Of a stretch of 64,000 nt of DNA, positions 9,234-18,548 are shown piece after piece. The translations under genes and the position numbers were made by a program. The stretch comes from Rhizobium oryzicola (GTDB lineage Bacteria > Pseudomonadota > Alphaproteobacteria > Rhizobiales > Rhizobiaceae): positions 248,001-312,000 of the forward strand of contig NZ_JAUKWQ010000002.1 in the NCBI RefSeq assembly GCF_030504645.1. The letters are read 5' to 3'. The notes below the pieces were generated by a model. It had not been told where the DNA came from. It saw only the letters and a list, made by a program, of their open reading frames with translations, and made no database searches. The stretch's first letter is position 1. Each line of letters begins with the position of its first letter.

Positions 9234-9976
9234 TGGCCAACCCAAATGCAGCAGCCCAGCCTCTCCTGAAGGTCAGTGGCGTCGAAACATTCTATGGCAA
9301 TATCCGTGCGCTCGCGGGCGTTGATATCGAAGTCTATAATGGCGAAATCGTCAGCCTGATCGGTGCGAACGGTGCCGGCAAATCCACGCTGATGATGACG
9401 ATCTGCGGCAGCCCGCAGGCCCGTAACGGCTCGGTCGTGTTCGATGGTACCGACATCACCAAGATGCCGACCCATCTGATCGCCCGTCGCCGTATCGCGC
9501 AATCGCCGGAAGGTCGCCGCATCTTCCCGCGCATGACGGTTCTGGAAAATCTCCAGATGGGTGCTGGCCTCGATAAACTCAAATATTTCAATGAGGACGT
9601 CGAGAAGATGTTTACGCTGTTCCCGCGCCTCAAGGAGCGTCAGGCGCAGCGCGGCGGCACCTTGTCGGGTGGCGAGCAGCAGATGCTGTCGATCGCGCGC
9701 GCGCTGATGGCGCGTCCCAAGCTGCTTCTGCTCGACGAACCATCGCTTGGTCTGGCTCCGCTGATCGTCAAGCAGATCTTTGAGGCCATCAAGGTGCTGA
9801 ACGAGAAGGAAGGCCTGACGGTCTTCCTCGTGGAGCAAAACGCATTCGCCGCACTCAAGCTGTCCCATCGCGCCTATGTGATGGTCAACGGCAAGGTCAC
9901 CATGTCGGGTTCGGGCAAGGAATTGCTGGCCAATCCGGAAGTGCGTGCGGCCTATCTGGAAGGCGGGCGCCACTAA
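9233..9976 (+). CDS. livF: Branched-chain amino-acid ABC transporter ATPase LivF
   Basis: 247-residue ATPase, partner of LivG. Walker A GANGAGKST, the family motif AQSPEGRRIFPRMTVLENL, signature LSGGEQQMLSIARAL and Walker B LLLLDEPSLGLAP are all present. Its start overlaps the livG stop by one base (TAATG). It is followed 24 bp later by the small membrane-protein gene at 10001, with a GGAGATATT ribosome-binding site between. Confidence 0.94.
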   Translation: MANPNAAAQPLLKVSGVETFYGNIRALAGVDIEVYNGEIVSLIGANGAGKSTLMMTICGSPQARNGSVVFDGTDITKMPTHLIARRRIAQSPEGRRIFPRMTVLENLQMGAGLDKLKYFNEDVEKMFTLFPRLKERQAQRGGTLSGGEQQMLSIARALMARPKLLLLDEPSLGLAPLIVKQIFEAIKVLNEKEGLTVFLVEQNAFAALKLSHRAYVMVNGKVTMSGSGKELLANPEVRAAYLEGGRH

Positions 9977-10000
9977 GCGCTGGTCGAAGGAGATATTGAA

Positions 10001-10354
10001 ATGCAGGGACTTTTTTTCGAGACCGATACCGGCGCCCGATACGTGCTTCGCTTCATTGTGATGCTCATTGGCTTCTGGACCGCCTGGCGCACCGGAAAGG
10101 CTGTCGCCGAAGGTTGGGGCGAGCTGCCGCTCGTCTTCGGCTATACGCTTCTTCTTGGCGTGGTGATGCGCTTTCTTCACTACGCCCTGTTCGAAGGGCC
10201 GTTCATCAACGGCTTCTACTACGTTGTTGACATTGTCCTGCTGCTTATTTTTGCGGTAGCTGGCTTTCGTCATCGACGCACTCGCCAGATGGTGGAAAAC
10301 TACTACTGGCTCTACGACAAAAGTTCTGCTTTTTCGTGGAAGAACAAAGATTGA
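10001..10354 (+). CDS. Small membrane protein, DUF6867-type, in liv operon
   Basis: 117-residue protein with three or four predicted hydrophobic segments (around residues 15-32, 43-63 and 70-88) and a basic, aromatic C-terminal tail (GFRHRRTRQMVENYYWLYD). I recognise it as the family (DUF6867) that sits between livF and livJ in many rhizobia. Ribosome-binding site GGAGATATTGAA precedes the ATG. The conserved place suggests an accessory role in the branched-chain amino-acid transporter, but no function is known. Confidence 0.75.
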   Translation: MQGLFFETDTGARYVLRFIVMLIGFWTAWRTGKAVAEGWGELPLVFGYTLLLGVVMRFLHYALFEGPFINGFYYVVDIVLLLIFAVAGFRHRRTRQMVENYYWLYDKSSAFSWKNKD

Positions 10355-10471
10355 CAGCTGGGAATTTACTTTCCAGATTGCCAGCAGAGGGAAACCGTTA
10401 CCGGCGCAATTATGGTGGGTATTGCCGTCGGTTCAGCAAACCAACCCGCTGAAAAAATTGGGAGTCACAAT

Positions 10472-11590
10472 ATGAAGAGGTCTCTTCTTTCCGCAGTTGC
10501 TCTGACGGCTTTGGTTGCCTTCAGCGGAGCTGCACGGGCTGATGTGCTGCTCGGCGTCGGCGGTCCTCTGACCGGTCCGAACGCTGCCTTCGGTGCACAG
10601 CTTCAGAAGGGTGCGGAACAGGCTATCGCCGATATCAACGCCGCTGGCGGCATGAACGGCGAAAAGATCAAGATCGCCCTCGGCGATGACGTGTCCGACC
10701 CGAAGCAGGGCATTTCCGTTGCCAACAAGTTTGTTGCTGACGGTGTGAAGTTCGTTGTCGGTCACTTCAACTCCGGCGTTTCGATCCCGGCTTCGGCAGT
10801 TTACGCTGAAAACGGCATCCTGGAAATCACTCCGGCTGCGACCAACCCGAAGTTCACCGAGCAGAAGCTCTGGAACACGTTCCGCACTTGCGGCCGTGAC
10901 GACCAGCAGGGCAGCGTTGCCGGCAAGTACATTGTCGACAAGTTCAAGGACAAGAAGGTCGCGATCATCCATGACAAGACCCCTTACGGTCAGGGTCTGG
11001 CTGATGAAACCAAGAAGGCGATGAACGCCGGCGGCGTTAAGGAAGTCATCTACGAAGGCGTCAACGTCGGCGACAAGGACTTCTCCGCACTCATCTCCAA
11101 GATGAAGCAGGCTGGCGTTACCCTGATCTATTGGGGCGGTCTGCACACCGAAGCGGGTCTGATCATCCGCCAGTCGGCTGACCAGGGCCTCAAGGCTCCG
11201 CTGATGTCGGGCGACGGTATCGTTTCGAACGAACTCGCCTCCATCGCTGGTGACGCCGTTGCCGGTACGCTCAACACCTTCGGCCCCGATCCGACCCTGA
11301 ATCCGGCCAACAAGGACCTCGTTGCCAAGTTCAAGGCTGCCGGCTTCAACCCGGAAGCTTACACGCTGTATTCCTATGCTGCGGTGCAGGTGATTGCTGC
11401 CGCTGCCAAGGTTGCTGGCACGAACGACCCGCAGAAGGTTGCCGAAGCCATGAAGTCCAAGGGTCCGTTCAAGACGGTTCTCGGCGACATGTCCTTCGAC
11501 TCCAAGGGCGACCCGAAGCTTCCCGGCTACGTCATGTACGAGTGGAAGAAGGGCCCGGACGGCAAGTACAGCTACTTCCCGCAGATGTAA
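10472..11590 (+). CDS. livJ: Branched-chain amino-acid ABC transporter binding protein
   Basis: 372-residue periplasmic binding protein. The signal peptide is clear ([20 protein letters not shown], cleavage near ARA-DV). The mature protein begins [20 protein letters not shown] and includes the Peripla_BP_6 segments [14 protein letters not shown] and [12 protein letters not shown]. The start is fixed at ATG 10472 by GGGAG 9 bp upstream and by the signal peptide. Separated by about 117 bp from the preceding gene, so it may also have its own promoter. A strong terminator follows at 11638. Confidence 0.93.
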   Translation: MKRSLLSAVALTALVAFSGAARADVLLGVGGPLTGPNAAFGAQLQKGAEQAIADINAAGGMNGEKIKIALGDDVSDPKQGISVANKFVADGVKFVVGHFNSGVSIPASAVYAENGILEITPAATNPKFTEQKLWNTFRTCGRDDQQGSVAGKYIVDKFKDKKVAIIHDKTPYGQGLADETKKAMNAGGVKEVIYEGVNVGDKDFSALISKMKQAGVTLIYWGGLHTEAGLIIRQSADQGLKAPLMSGDGIVSNELASIAGDAVAGTLNTFGPDPTLNPANKDLVAKFKAAGFNPEAYTLYSYAAVQVIAAAAKVAGTNDPQKVAEAMKSKGPFKTVLGDMSFDSKGDPKLPGYVMYEWKKGPDGKYSYFPQM

Positions 11591-11637
11591 TCTTGGATAT
11601 CCCTGGCCCCAGCGTAGGTCAGGTTTCCAATGCATTG

Positions 11638-11664
11638 AGGCCCGGATCATGTCCGGGCCTTTTT
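11638..11664 (+). terminator. Rho-independent terminator after livJ
   Basis: Perfect 9-bp stem AGGCCCGGA / TCCGGGCCT with a 5-nt loop (11638-11660), followed by a T-run. It closes the liv operon before the convergent cheD gene. Confidence 0.9.
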
Positions 11665-11687
11665 GTTTTCATAATGTTGTGAAGGGG

Positions 11688-12233
11688 TTAAGAGGCCAGG
11701 CGATAGGAGCTCATGCTCAATCGGTTCAGGGGAGCCATGAGACCAGTGGTCACCGTCGGATCGACTGCTTCACGCAGTTTTACCAAACCCGTCGCAGGTT
11801 GAAATGTTACCCAGCGCGCGAGATCGTCTCCCAACCTGGCGTCTGCGATCTTGATACCGGCGTCGTGTAGGAATTGGCGCGCGAAGGCGGCATTCATTGT
11901 GCCGGGATCCATTTTCGCATCACGCCGCACGCGCCCGCCATAGAGTTTCGCCACCAGGCGTTCTGGCTCCGCTCCAAAGCGGATCAGGCTGTGCACCAAA
12001 TTTGTCATGGCAGCATCGCCATAGCGATTGCGGTTTTCAGGGGAGGCCCGGTGTCCGCCGGTTGGAAGAAGGAAGTGGTTCATGCCACCGATGCCTGCAA
12101 CCGGGTCATATATGCAGGCTGAGACACACGAACCGAGAACCGTAAACAGGATCGTATCGGGACTGGTCGAGACGACGCATTGACCGCCAATGACATGGAT
12201 GTGGTGCGGGTCGTGCTCAATCATGGTTCTCAT
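11688..12233 (-). CDS. cheD: Chemoreceptor glutamine deamidase CheD
   Basis: 181-residue protein of the CheD family, which deamidates (and can demethylate) glutamines of chemoreceptors. The catalytic pair is visible: Cys36 in TVLGSCVSAC and His53 in GGMNHFLLP, with the 17-residue spacing of the family, and Thr31 just before. KLYGGRVRRDAKMDPG is a degenerate form of the usual K-FGGA segment. It stands alone, not in a che operon; the nearest chemoreceptor gene is at 18549. Convergent with the liv operon. Confidence 0.9.
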   Translation of the reverse strand: MRTMIEHDPHHIHVIGGQCVVSTSPDTILFTVLGSCVSACIYDPVAGIGGMNHFLLPTGGHRASPENRNRYGDAAMTNLVHSLIRFGAEPERLVAKLYGGRVRRDAKMDPGTMNAAFARQFLHDAGIKIADARLGDDLARWVTFQPATGLVKLREAVDPTVTTGLMAPLNRLSMSSYRLAS

Positions 12234-12394
12234 CCCTGTCTTATGTTGTTGCTGCGAGTGTGTGCGGCAATCATGAACGCGAAGCCCCCAACCAGGTTGT
12301 GAGATATGAGGGATGAGAAGTGCGATTTTACGCCAACATCGTCCCGAAGTTGTATTTTATTGCGACCGGGTGAAGCTGCATGCGCAGATTGTCT

Positions 12395-12949
12395 TTAATC
12401 GGGTAAGTCTTCTGCAACCTGTTCAATTTCATTGAGCAGGAAACGCACGCGATGACTTACGGCCAGCTTAGGCAGCTGGATTACCTCGTAATCCAAAGCG
12501 GAATAGTCTCTCTGAAGGCGATCATATTCGGCAATGGCTTCACTGATGCCGTGTCGACGCTCCGGATCGGTGACGTAGATCTCGGGCCAGGGTGGTGCCA
12601 TGAAGACGCGGCGGTGATAGCGGTGTTGATCTTTCATGGCCTGCAGGAAGCGCTTGTCGCCCGTGATCGCCGTCAAGGCTGAGGCTGCGTCAATCGCGCT
12701 GCGATCAAAGAAGACGGGATCCGGCAGATGCTGGGCGGCTGCCATGTCTTTCAATGCCATGTCGATGGCGCGTCGTGCAAAGGCTTCGAGATCGACCCAT
12801 GGCAGCGCGGTGCCGCCGCTCGCCAACTCCTCGGCAACAATGCGGCGTCCAGGTTCCTCGATCGTGGAGAAACCTCGGCTTTTTAGTTCTGCCAGAATGG
12901 TCGATTTGCCGCCGCCGGAGCAGCCGGATATGATGATCATGCGTGGCAT
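12395..12949 (-). CDS. Small P-loop ATPase/kinase of unknown role
   Basis: 184-residue protein with a Walker A motif near the N-terminus (GCSGGGKST) followed by LSRGF-like text and EEPGRRIVAEE, as in the AAA_28 (NadR/kinase-like) family. VFFDRSAIDAA is a plausible Walker B/substrate segment and VTDPERRHGISEA a lid-like basic loop. The start is placed at ATG 12949 with AAAGGAG upstream; the longer frame to 13000 has no such site. Substrate unknown. Codirectional with the two-component genes and 70 bp downstream of them. Confidence 0.7.
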   Translation of the reverse strand: MPRMIIISGCSGGGKSTILAELKSRGFSTIEEPGRRIVAEELASGGTALPWVDLEAFARRAIDMALKDMAAAQHLPDPVFFDRSAIDAASALTAITGDKRFLQAMKDQHRYHRRVFMAPPWPEIYVTDPERRHGISEAIAEYDRLQRDYSALDYEVIQLPKLAVSHRVRFLLNEIEQVAEDLPD

Positions 12950-13019
12950 GATACTCCTTTCGAATGGGAATTTGTCGGGGGTGCAGCACCACGCCAACAT
13001 TTGTGGTGCTTGATGCGGC

Positions 13020-13943
13020 CTATACCCCGTGCAGCACCTGTGCGGCCTTCACGGCGGCGGAGGCGCGGTTCTCGACGCCGAGCTTCACATAGATCTGTTC
13101 GAGATGCTTGTTTACGGTGCGGGCCGAGAGGCCAAGGATATCGCCGATATCCTTGTTCGACTTTCCCTTGGCGATCCAGAGCAGCACTTCGGATTCGCGG
13201 ATGGTGAGCGGAAAGTGCTGCCGCAGAATCTCGTCGTCACTGCGATTGTTGCTGGCGGAAACCCTGAACAGATGCTCATCCGGTCCAACGGCGCCCAGAA
13301 AGGCAAATTGCAGCTGGGCGGGGGAATCCGGCGTCACAGAAAAGGCCGTCTCGCGCGAAAAGCCTGGCTTGTCGCGGCCGGCAATCCAGCCCGACAGATA
13401 ACGGGTGGCGATATCGAGACCGTCATCGGAACCGGTTGCCGCATTGATCAGGCGCGTCGCCTGCGGGGTGGACCAGTGGAGCGTGCCATTGCTGCGGATG
13501 GCGAGCAGGTGGCGTCCTGCGGCGTCAAGCGCCACCCGCGCGCTCTGGGCAGAGCGGGCATTGGAGAGGTGAACGCGGATGCGCGCGCGCAGCTCACCGA
13601 TGTTGATCGGCTTGGTAAGGTAATCGACGCCACCGGCTTCCAGCGCCGTCACCACATGCTCCGTTTCGGTTAGCCCCGTCATGAAGATCACGGGCACCTG
13701 CGAGATGGCTGGATTGGCCTTCAGCCTGCGGCAGGTCTCGAAGCCGTCCATGGCCGGCATCACGGCATCCAGCAGGATCATGTCCGGCGTAATGCGCTCC
13801 ACAATGGTGAGCGCCATCTGGCCGGAGGTGGCGATCAGCACCGAAAAGCCTGCCTCTTCCAGTGCATCCGTCAGGAAGCCGAGCGTTTCCGGACTGTCAT
13901 CCACCAGCAGCACAATGTCGCGTGGCAGTGCTGTGTCAGACAT
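13020..13943 (-). CDS. Response regulator, REC plus LuxR-type HTH
   Basis: 307-residue DNA-binding response regulator. Residues 10-130 form a receiver domain: acidic pair D15 D16, phospho-acceptor D59 in MILLDAVMP, and Lys111 in YLTKPI. A roughly 110-residue linker resembling a degenerate PAS-like region follows. Residues 245-305 are a LuxR/GerE helix-turn-helix (LTIRESEVLLWIAKGKSNKD, then SARTVNKHLEQIY). Its start lies inside the end of the sensor kinase gene (8-bp overlap), so the two are a co-translated pair. Targets are not identifiable from sequence; nearby urt, ure or pyrimidine genes are candidates by context only. Confidence 0.9.
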   Translation of the reverse strand: MSDTALPRDIVLLVDDSPETLGFLTDALEEAGFSVLIATSGQMALTIVERITPDMILLDAVMPAMDGFETCRRLKANPAISQVPVIFMTGLTETEHVVTALEAGGVDYLTKPINIGELRARIRVHLSNARSAQSARVALDAAGRHLLAIRSNGTLHWSTPQATRLINAATGSDDGLDIATRYLSGWIAGRDKPGFSRETAFSVTPDSPAQLQFAFLGAVGPDEHLFRVSASNNRSDDEILRQHFPLTIRESEVLLWIAKGKSNKDIGDILGLSARTVNKHLEQIYVKLGVENRASAAVKAAQVLHGV

Positions 13944-16900
13944 GGGAGGCGCTCTCCTCGCTGAGGCGATTGAGGTAGGTCATATAGCCGGCAAAATCAA
14001 AAGCCTGGACATAGGCGCCCAGCGTTTCGGCAAAGGGTCGGAATTCAGGCTTGGCGGAAAGCTCCGCAAGCTTGGATTCGATGCCCCGCACATAGCCGAT
14101 TTCTCCAAGTCGCAGAAGATCCTGAATGTGCATGGGGTCGGGAATGATCAAAGGCAGCGGGTTCTGCGCCTTTGCCTCTGGCGTTGCATCCTCCTGATAA
14201 AGCCAGGTGAGGCCAAGATGCATGGCGAGCTTGTCACTGAGACGCCGCAAATCGACAGGCTTGGAGATGGTGTCATTGTGGCCGTCGCCCTGGCGCGGCG
14301 CTGTGGTGCCGTCGCCAATATTGGCAGACAGCATCAGGATTGGTGCCGTCTGCCCGCCCTCGCGCAGGCGCTCCACCAGCTGCCAGCCGTTCATGCCCGG
14401 CATGGAGATGTCCACGAGGAAGAGATCGGGCCGCACGCCCTCGATGAGGGTCAGGCATTCCGTGCCGCCGCTCGCCGTGAGCACGATGAAGTCGAGCGGT
14501 GCCAGCACTTCGCGCATCATGTCGCGGTGGTCTTCGTTGTCATCGACAACGACAATCGTGCGGCGCGGACCGGTATAGGAGGCGATCTTCTTTTCCAGGG
14601 CGGGCGTGGTACTCGGCCGGTTGACGGCCGATAGCATCAGACGCACGCGGAAGCTCGAACCCTCGTCCTTGCGGCTGGTGACGGAGATTTCACCGCCCAG
14701 CGTGTTCGTCAGCAACTGCGTGATGGTCAAGCCCAGCCCAAGGCCCGGCATGGGGCGCACATTGTCCGCTTCGCCGCGCTGGAAAGGTTCGTAGATACGG
14801 GCGAGATCCTTCTCCGCGATACCGCGACCGGTATCGGCGATGGTAAAGGTCGCCACCTGGCTGCGATAGGCGACGTCGAAACGCACCGAGCCGCGATCGG
14901 TGAACTTGATCGCGTTGGAGAGCAGGTTCACCAGTATCTGGCGGACACGCTTCTCATCGGTGCGTACATATTGCGGCAGCGACGCTGCGCGCTCATGCAG
15001 GAACTCCAGCCCCTTGGCCTGTGCCTGCGGGCGGAACATTTCGACGATCTGATCCAAAAAATCCTGGATGTTGATCTCGTTGGAATAGACCTGCAGCTTG
15101 CCGGCCTCGATCTTGGAGATATCCAAAAGGCCGTCGATGAGACCGGAGAGGTGGTCGGCGGATCGCTTGATGACCCGGATCGCCGATTGGCGGGGCGTGG
15201 GAATGGTGTCATCCCGCTCCAGCAATTGGGCATAGCCCAGCACGGCATTCAGCGGCGTGCGCAGCTCATGGCTGAGGCCCACCACATAACGGCTCTTGGC
15301 GCGGTTGGCGGCTTCCGCCGTTTCCTTGGCCTGTTGCAGGGCGGCGTCGGTCTTCTTGTGGGCGGCGATTTCCTTCAAGAGAAGCGTGTTCTGGCGCGAG
15401 GATTCTTCTTCTGCCACCACCCGGCTGTCATGCGCCAGCACGTAGAACCAGGAAACGATGCCGGCAATCAGGGCAAAGACGAAGAAGACGATGAGGATGG
15501 TTCCATAGATCACATCCGCATTGGCGGGCGCTGCCAGACCTACCTGATAGGCGATCATGCCAAGGATCGCGCCGATCAGCGACACGGAAATGAGCGCGGT
15601 GAGGGCATAGCGCCCGAGGCGCGTGGTCAGCTTCTCCACCATGGTGTCGGAGAGGATGGAGCGGGCAACGGTGCCGATCTGCGCCTTCATCTGCGCGTTT
15701 GGCTTGCACATGTCATGGCAGCGGCTGTCCAGTGAGCAGCAGAGCGAACAGATCGGTGCGGCATAGGCGGGGCACCACGCCATGTCTTCAGGCTCGAACG
15801 GGTGTTCGCAGATCGAGCAGGTGATGGAGGTGACGTTCTTCCAGGCGTAACGGGGCTTACGGGCGAGATAATACCGACCCTTTGTACCCCAGGCGATCAG
15901 CGGCGAAATCAGGAAGGCAGACAGCGTCAGATAGGTGGATAGGGAAGCGGCAAGGGGCCCGAACAGCCCAAAATGCGCCATCAAGGCAATCAGCGCCGAG
16001 CCGGCCATTGCGCCAAGCCCGACCGGATTGAGATCATATAGATGCGCGCGCTTGAATTCGATGCCGGGCGGTGACAGGCCCAGCGGCTTGTTGATGAAGA
16101 GATCCGCCGAGATGGTGCAGAGCCAGGACATGGCAATGATCGAGAAGATGCCGAGCGTTGCTTCCAGCAGCCGGTAGATGCCGAGTTCCATCAGGAGAAG
16201 AGCAATCGCCACGTTGAAGATCAGCCAGACGACGCGGCCAGGATGGCTATGGGTGAGGCGCGAGAAGAAGTTCGACCACGCAAGCGACCCTGCATAGGCG
16301 TTCATCACGTTGATCTTCAGCTGCGAGATCACCACGAAGGCTGCCATCAGCAGGATGGCCGCCGTCTGGTTGGGGATCATGTAGCCGAAGGCGGCAAGAT
16401 ACATGTGGGCAGGGTCACCCGCCTCGCGCGGGGAAACACCCGTCGTTAGCGTCAGGACCGCCAGGAAGGAACCGGCCAGGAGTTTGGGCACGCCGACCAC
16501 CACCCAGCCTGGACCGGCCAGAAACACCGCCAGCCGGTGCCGCCAGCGCCTCTGGCCCTCCGGTGGCAGGAAGCGCAAAAAGTCCACCTGTTCGCCGATC
16601 TGCGGCATCAACGCCAGGATCACCGCAGAAGCGGCTCCGAATTCCACCAGGGAAAAGGGCGAATTGGTGCCCGGTGGCGAAGCCGGATGAAAGGCCCCTG
16701 CGAAGGCGCGCCATACATCGAACTGCTGCCAGTCCGTCATCGCGATGAAGATGAAGGGTAGGATGTTGAGAATGATCCAGAAGGGTTGCGTGACCAGCTG
16801 GAAGCGCGAGATCAGCTGCACACCATAGATCACAAGCGGAATGACGACGGCGGCGCTGATGATATAGCCGATCCAGGGCGGTATGCCGAAGGCGAGATCG

Positions 16901-17322
16901 AGCGCGCCCGTCATGATGGATGCCTCGATCGCAAACAGCATGAAGGTGAAGCTGGCATAGACCAGCGAGGTAATGGTCGAGCCGATATAGCCGAAGCTTG
17001 CACCGCGGGTCAGGAGGTCGATATCCACGCCGTGGCGGATGGCATAGCGGCTGATCGGCAGGCCGACGATCAGCATGGCGATGGCGGCCGTCAGGATGGC
17101 GAAGAAGGCATTTGTAGTGCCATAGGAAAGGGTGATTGCGCCGCCGATCGCTTCCAGTGCCAGAAAGGAAATGGCGCCGATGGCGGTATTGGAGATGCGC
17201 GAGGAGGAAAAGCGGCGGGCGCTTTTGGCCGTGAAGCGAAGGGCATAATCTTCAAGGGTCTGGTTAGCGACCCAACGGTTATACTCTCGGCGGACGGGGA
17301 TGATGCGTTGCCGCGCGGCCAT
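13936..17322 (-). CDS. NCS1 permease-like hybrid sensor histidine kinase
   Basis: 1128-residue fusion protein. Residues 1 to about 470 resemble NCS1 nucleobase/cytosine-type permeases (family N-terminus with NQTLEDYALRFT; GLPISRYAIRHGVDIDLLTR; about 12 hydrophobic segments). About residues 497-537 contain eight cysteines (CSICEHPF, WC, CSLCC, CHDMC), a likely metal site. Two more membrane segments follow (about 565-625), then a coiled coil, HisKA with His685 in SHELRTPLNAVLGY, an ATPase domain (NLLSNAIKF, DTGRGIAE, GLGLGLT), and a receiver with Asp971 in LVDISMPGMNGW. About 100 C-terminal residues are unassigned. Likely senses a transported nitrogen compound; ligand unknown. Confidence 0.88.
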   Translation of the reverse strand: MAARQRIIPVRREYNRWVANQTLEDYALRFTAKSARRFSSSRISNTAIGAISFLALEAIGGAITLSYGTTNAFFAILTAAIAMLIVGLPISRYAIRHGVDIDLLTRGASFGYIGSTITSLVYASFTFMLFAIEASIMTGALDLAFGIPPWIGYIISAAVVIPLVIYGVQLISRFQLVTQPFWIILNILPFIFIAMTDWQQFDVWRAFAGAFHPASPPGTNSPFSLVEFGAASAVILALMPQIGEQVDFLRFLPPEGQRRWRHRLAVFLAGPGWVVVGVPKLLAGSFLAVLTLTTGVSPREAGDPAHMYLAAFGYMIPNQTAAILLMAAFVVISQLKINVMNAYAGSLAWSNFFSRLTHSHPGRVVWLIFNVAIALLLMELGIYRLLEATLGIFSIIAMSWLCTISADLFINKPLGLSPPGIEFKRAHLYDLNPVGLGAMAGSALIALMAHFGLFGPLAASLSTYLTLSAFLISPLIAWGTKGRYYLARKPRYAWKNVTSITCSICEHPFEPEDMAWCPAYAAPICSLCCSLDSRCHDMCKPNAQMKAQIGTVARSILSDTMVEKLTTRLGRYALTALISVSLIGAILGMIAYQVGLAAPANADVIYGTILIVFFVFALIAGIVSWFYVLAHDSRVVAEEESSRQNTLLLKEIAAHKKTDAALQQAKETAEAANRAKSRYVVGLSHELRTPLNAVLGYAQLLERDDTIPTPRQSAIRVIKRSADHLSGLIDGLLDISKIEAGKLQVYSNEINIQDFLDQIVEMFRPQAQAKGLEFLHERAASLPQYVRTDEKRVRQILVNLLSNAIKFTDRGSVRFDVAYRSQVATFTIADTGRGIAEKDLARIYEPFQRGEADNVRPMPGLGLGLTITQLLTNTLGGEISVTSRKDEGSSFRVRLMLSAVNRPSTTPALEKKIASYTGPRRTIVVVDDNEDHRDMMREVLAPLDFIVLTASGGTECLTLIEGVRPDLFLVDISMPGMNGWQLVERLREGGQTAPILMLSANIGDGTTAPRQGDGHNDTISKPVDLRRLSDKLAMHLGLTWLYQEDATPEAKAQNPLPLIIPDPMHIQDLLRLGEIGYVRGIESKLAELSAKPEFRPFAETLGAYVQAFDFAGYMTYLNRLSEESASHV

Positions 17323-17602
17323 GCTGAGGTGGCGTCCTTTTGTGCATGATTATGTTCTGGGCAATTTCCCCGCATATTGCCGCATTTGCAAGGGGCAAAC
17401 ATATTTCGCCACATCTCTGTCACAAATGCTTGTAAGTCGAGTAACACTTACCATTTCAGGCGATGCCGATATTTCCGTACAAGAGATGTCCGTCTCCTCC
17501 TCATATTGTTTCAACCTATCTTCAGCGTGGCCTGCCGTGAAACCCTCTCCCTCCAGCATTACGAACCCTGAGCAAACTTTCGGTACAGATGGTATTGCGC
17601 CG
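17323..17602. other. Divergent intergenic region, sensor kinase / LpxO-like gene
   Basis: About 280 bp between divergent starts, AT-richer than the flanking genes. It must hold both promoters. The only symmetrical element I noticed is TTTGC-N5-GCAAA at 17385-17399. No clear -35/-10 pair can be assigned. Confidence 0.4.
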
Positions 17603-18355
17603 ATGGATCGCCCCAGCCGCATTACCCGGTTCTTCATGGGTATTGTCGCCTGGGCCGAGAGCCTTAACTTGAAATATGCGAAACTCGGCAATCCGCCTGT
17701 TTATGATAACGCGACCTTTCCCTGGGCCGCGGAAATCGAAAAGGCCTATCCGGCCATCCGCGCGGAGCTGGACCAGATCTTGAAGCGCAAGGATGAATTG
17801 CCGAGCTTCCAGGATATCGCCACCGATGTGAAGACCATTTCGACGGACAACAATTGGAAGACCTTCTTCATGCTCGGCTTCGGCGTGAAGTCCGAGCAGA
17901 ACATCAAGGCATGCCCGGAAACCTGGAAGGCGCTGCAGAACATTCCGGGGCTGACGACCGCCATGTTCTCGATCTTCGAGCCGGGCAAGCATCTTCCGGC
18001 GCATCGTGGCCCCTATAACGGCGTGCTGCGCCTGCATCTCGGCATGATCGTGCCGCCGCAGCGCGACAAGATCGCGATCCGCGTCAAGGACCAGATCTGC
18101 CACTGGGATGAGGGCAAGGTGCTGATCTTCGACGATGCCTATGAGCACGAGGCCTGGAACCACTCCGACCAGACACGCGTGGTGCTGTTCGTCGATTTCG
18201 TGAAGCCGTTGAAATTCCCGGCGCGCCTCGTCAACTGGTGCCTGATGAACCTGGCCATTTTCACGCCCTTCATCCGGGAGGGGCTGGATAACCACAATGA
18301 GTGGGAAAAGAAGTTCTACGCGGAAGCGGAAAAGCTCCGCAATCAGCCGAAGTGA
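17603..18355 (+). CDS. Aspartyl/asparaginyl beta-hydroxylase family protein, LpxO-like
   Basis: About 250-residue Fe(II)/2-oxoglutarate dioxygenase of the family that includes lipid A hydroxylase LpxO. Metal-ligand region: FEPGKHLPAHRGPYNG with the first His, and VLIFDDAYEHEAWNHSD with the second, followed by Arg in TRVVLFVDF for 2-oxoglutarate. The C-terminal hydrophobic stretch LVNWCLMNLAIFTPF may attach it to the membrane. ATG 17603 is preferred because MDRPSRITRFF resembles the family start; the frame is open to 17300 and an ATG at 17486 is possible. Divergent from the sensor kinase; a terminator follows. Confidence 0.8.
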   Translation: MDRPSRITRFFMGIVAWAESLNLKYAKLGNPPVYDNATFPWAAEIEKAYPAIRAELDQILKRKDELPSFQDIATDVKTISTDNNWKTFFMLGFGVKSEQNIKACPETWKALQNIPGLTTAMFSIFEPGKHLPAHRGPYNGVLRLHLGMIVPPQRDKIAIRVKDQICHWDEGKVLIFDDAYEHEAWNHSDQTRVVLFVDFVKPLKFPARLVNWCLMNLAIFTPFIREGLDNHNEWEKKFYAEAEKLRNQPK

Positions 18356-18397
18356 AACAGACAGAGTGTCTTTTTCTGCCTTGTTTTGCAAAACCAG

Positions 18398-18428
18398 GAG
18401 GCCTTTCCTGAGGAGAGGCCTCTCTTTT
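18398..18428 (+). terminator. Terminator after LpxO-like gene
   Basis: Stem GAGGCCT (18398-18404) / AGGCCTC (18416-18422) followed by TCTTTTAT. It separates the hydroxylase gene from the chemoreceptor gene. Confidence 0.8.
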
Positions 18429-18548
18429 ATCTATGAAGCCTAATTTTATTAGTCTCTTTTTATGCAATTATTGTCATCCTCCCTCAAAATAGGGGGAGGC
18501 GGCGCGGCCGACATGTCCTTCCCGTCACGTTCACGCATGGGGAAGACA

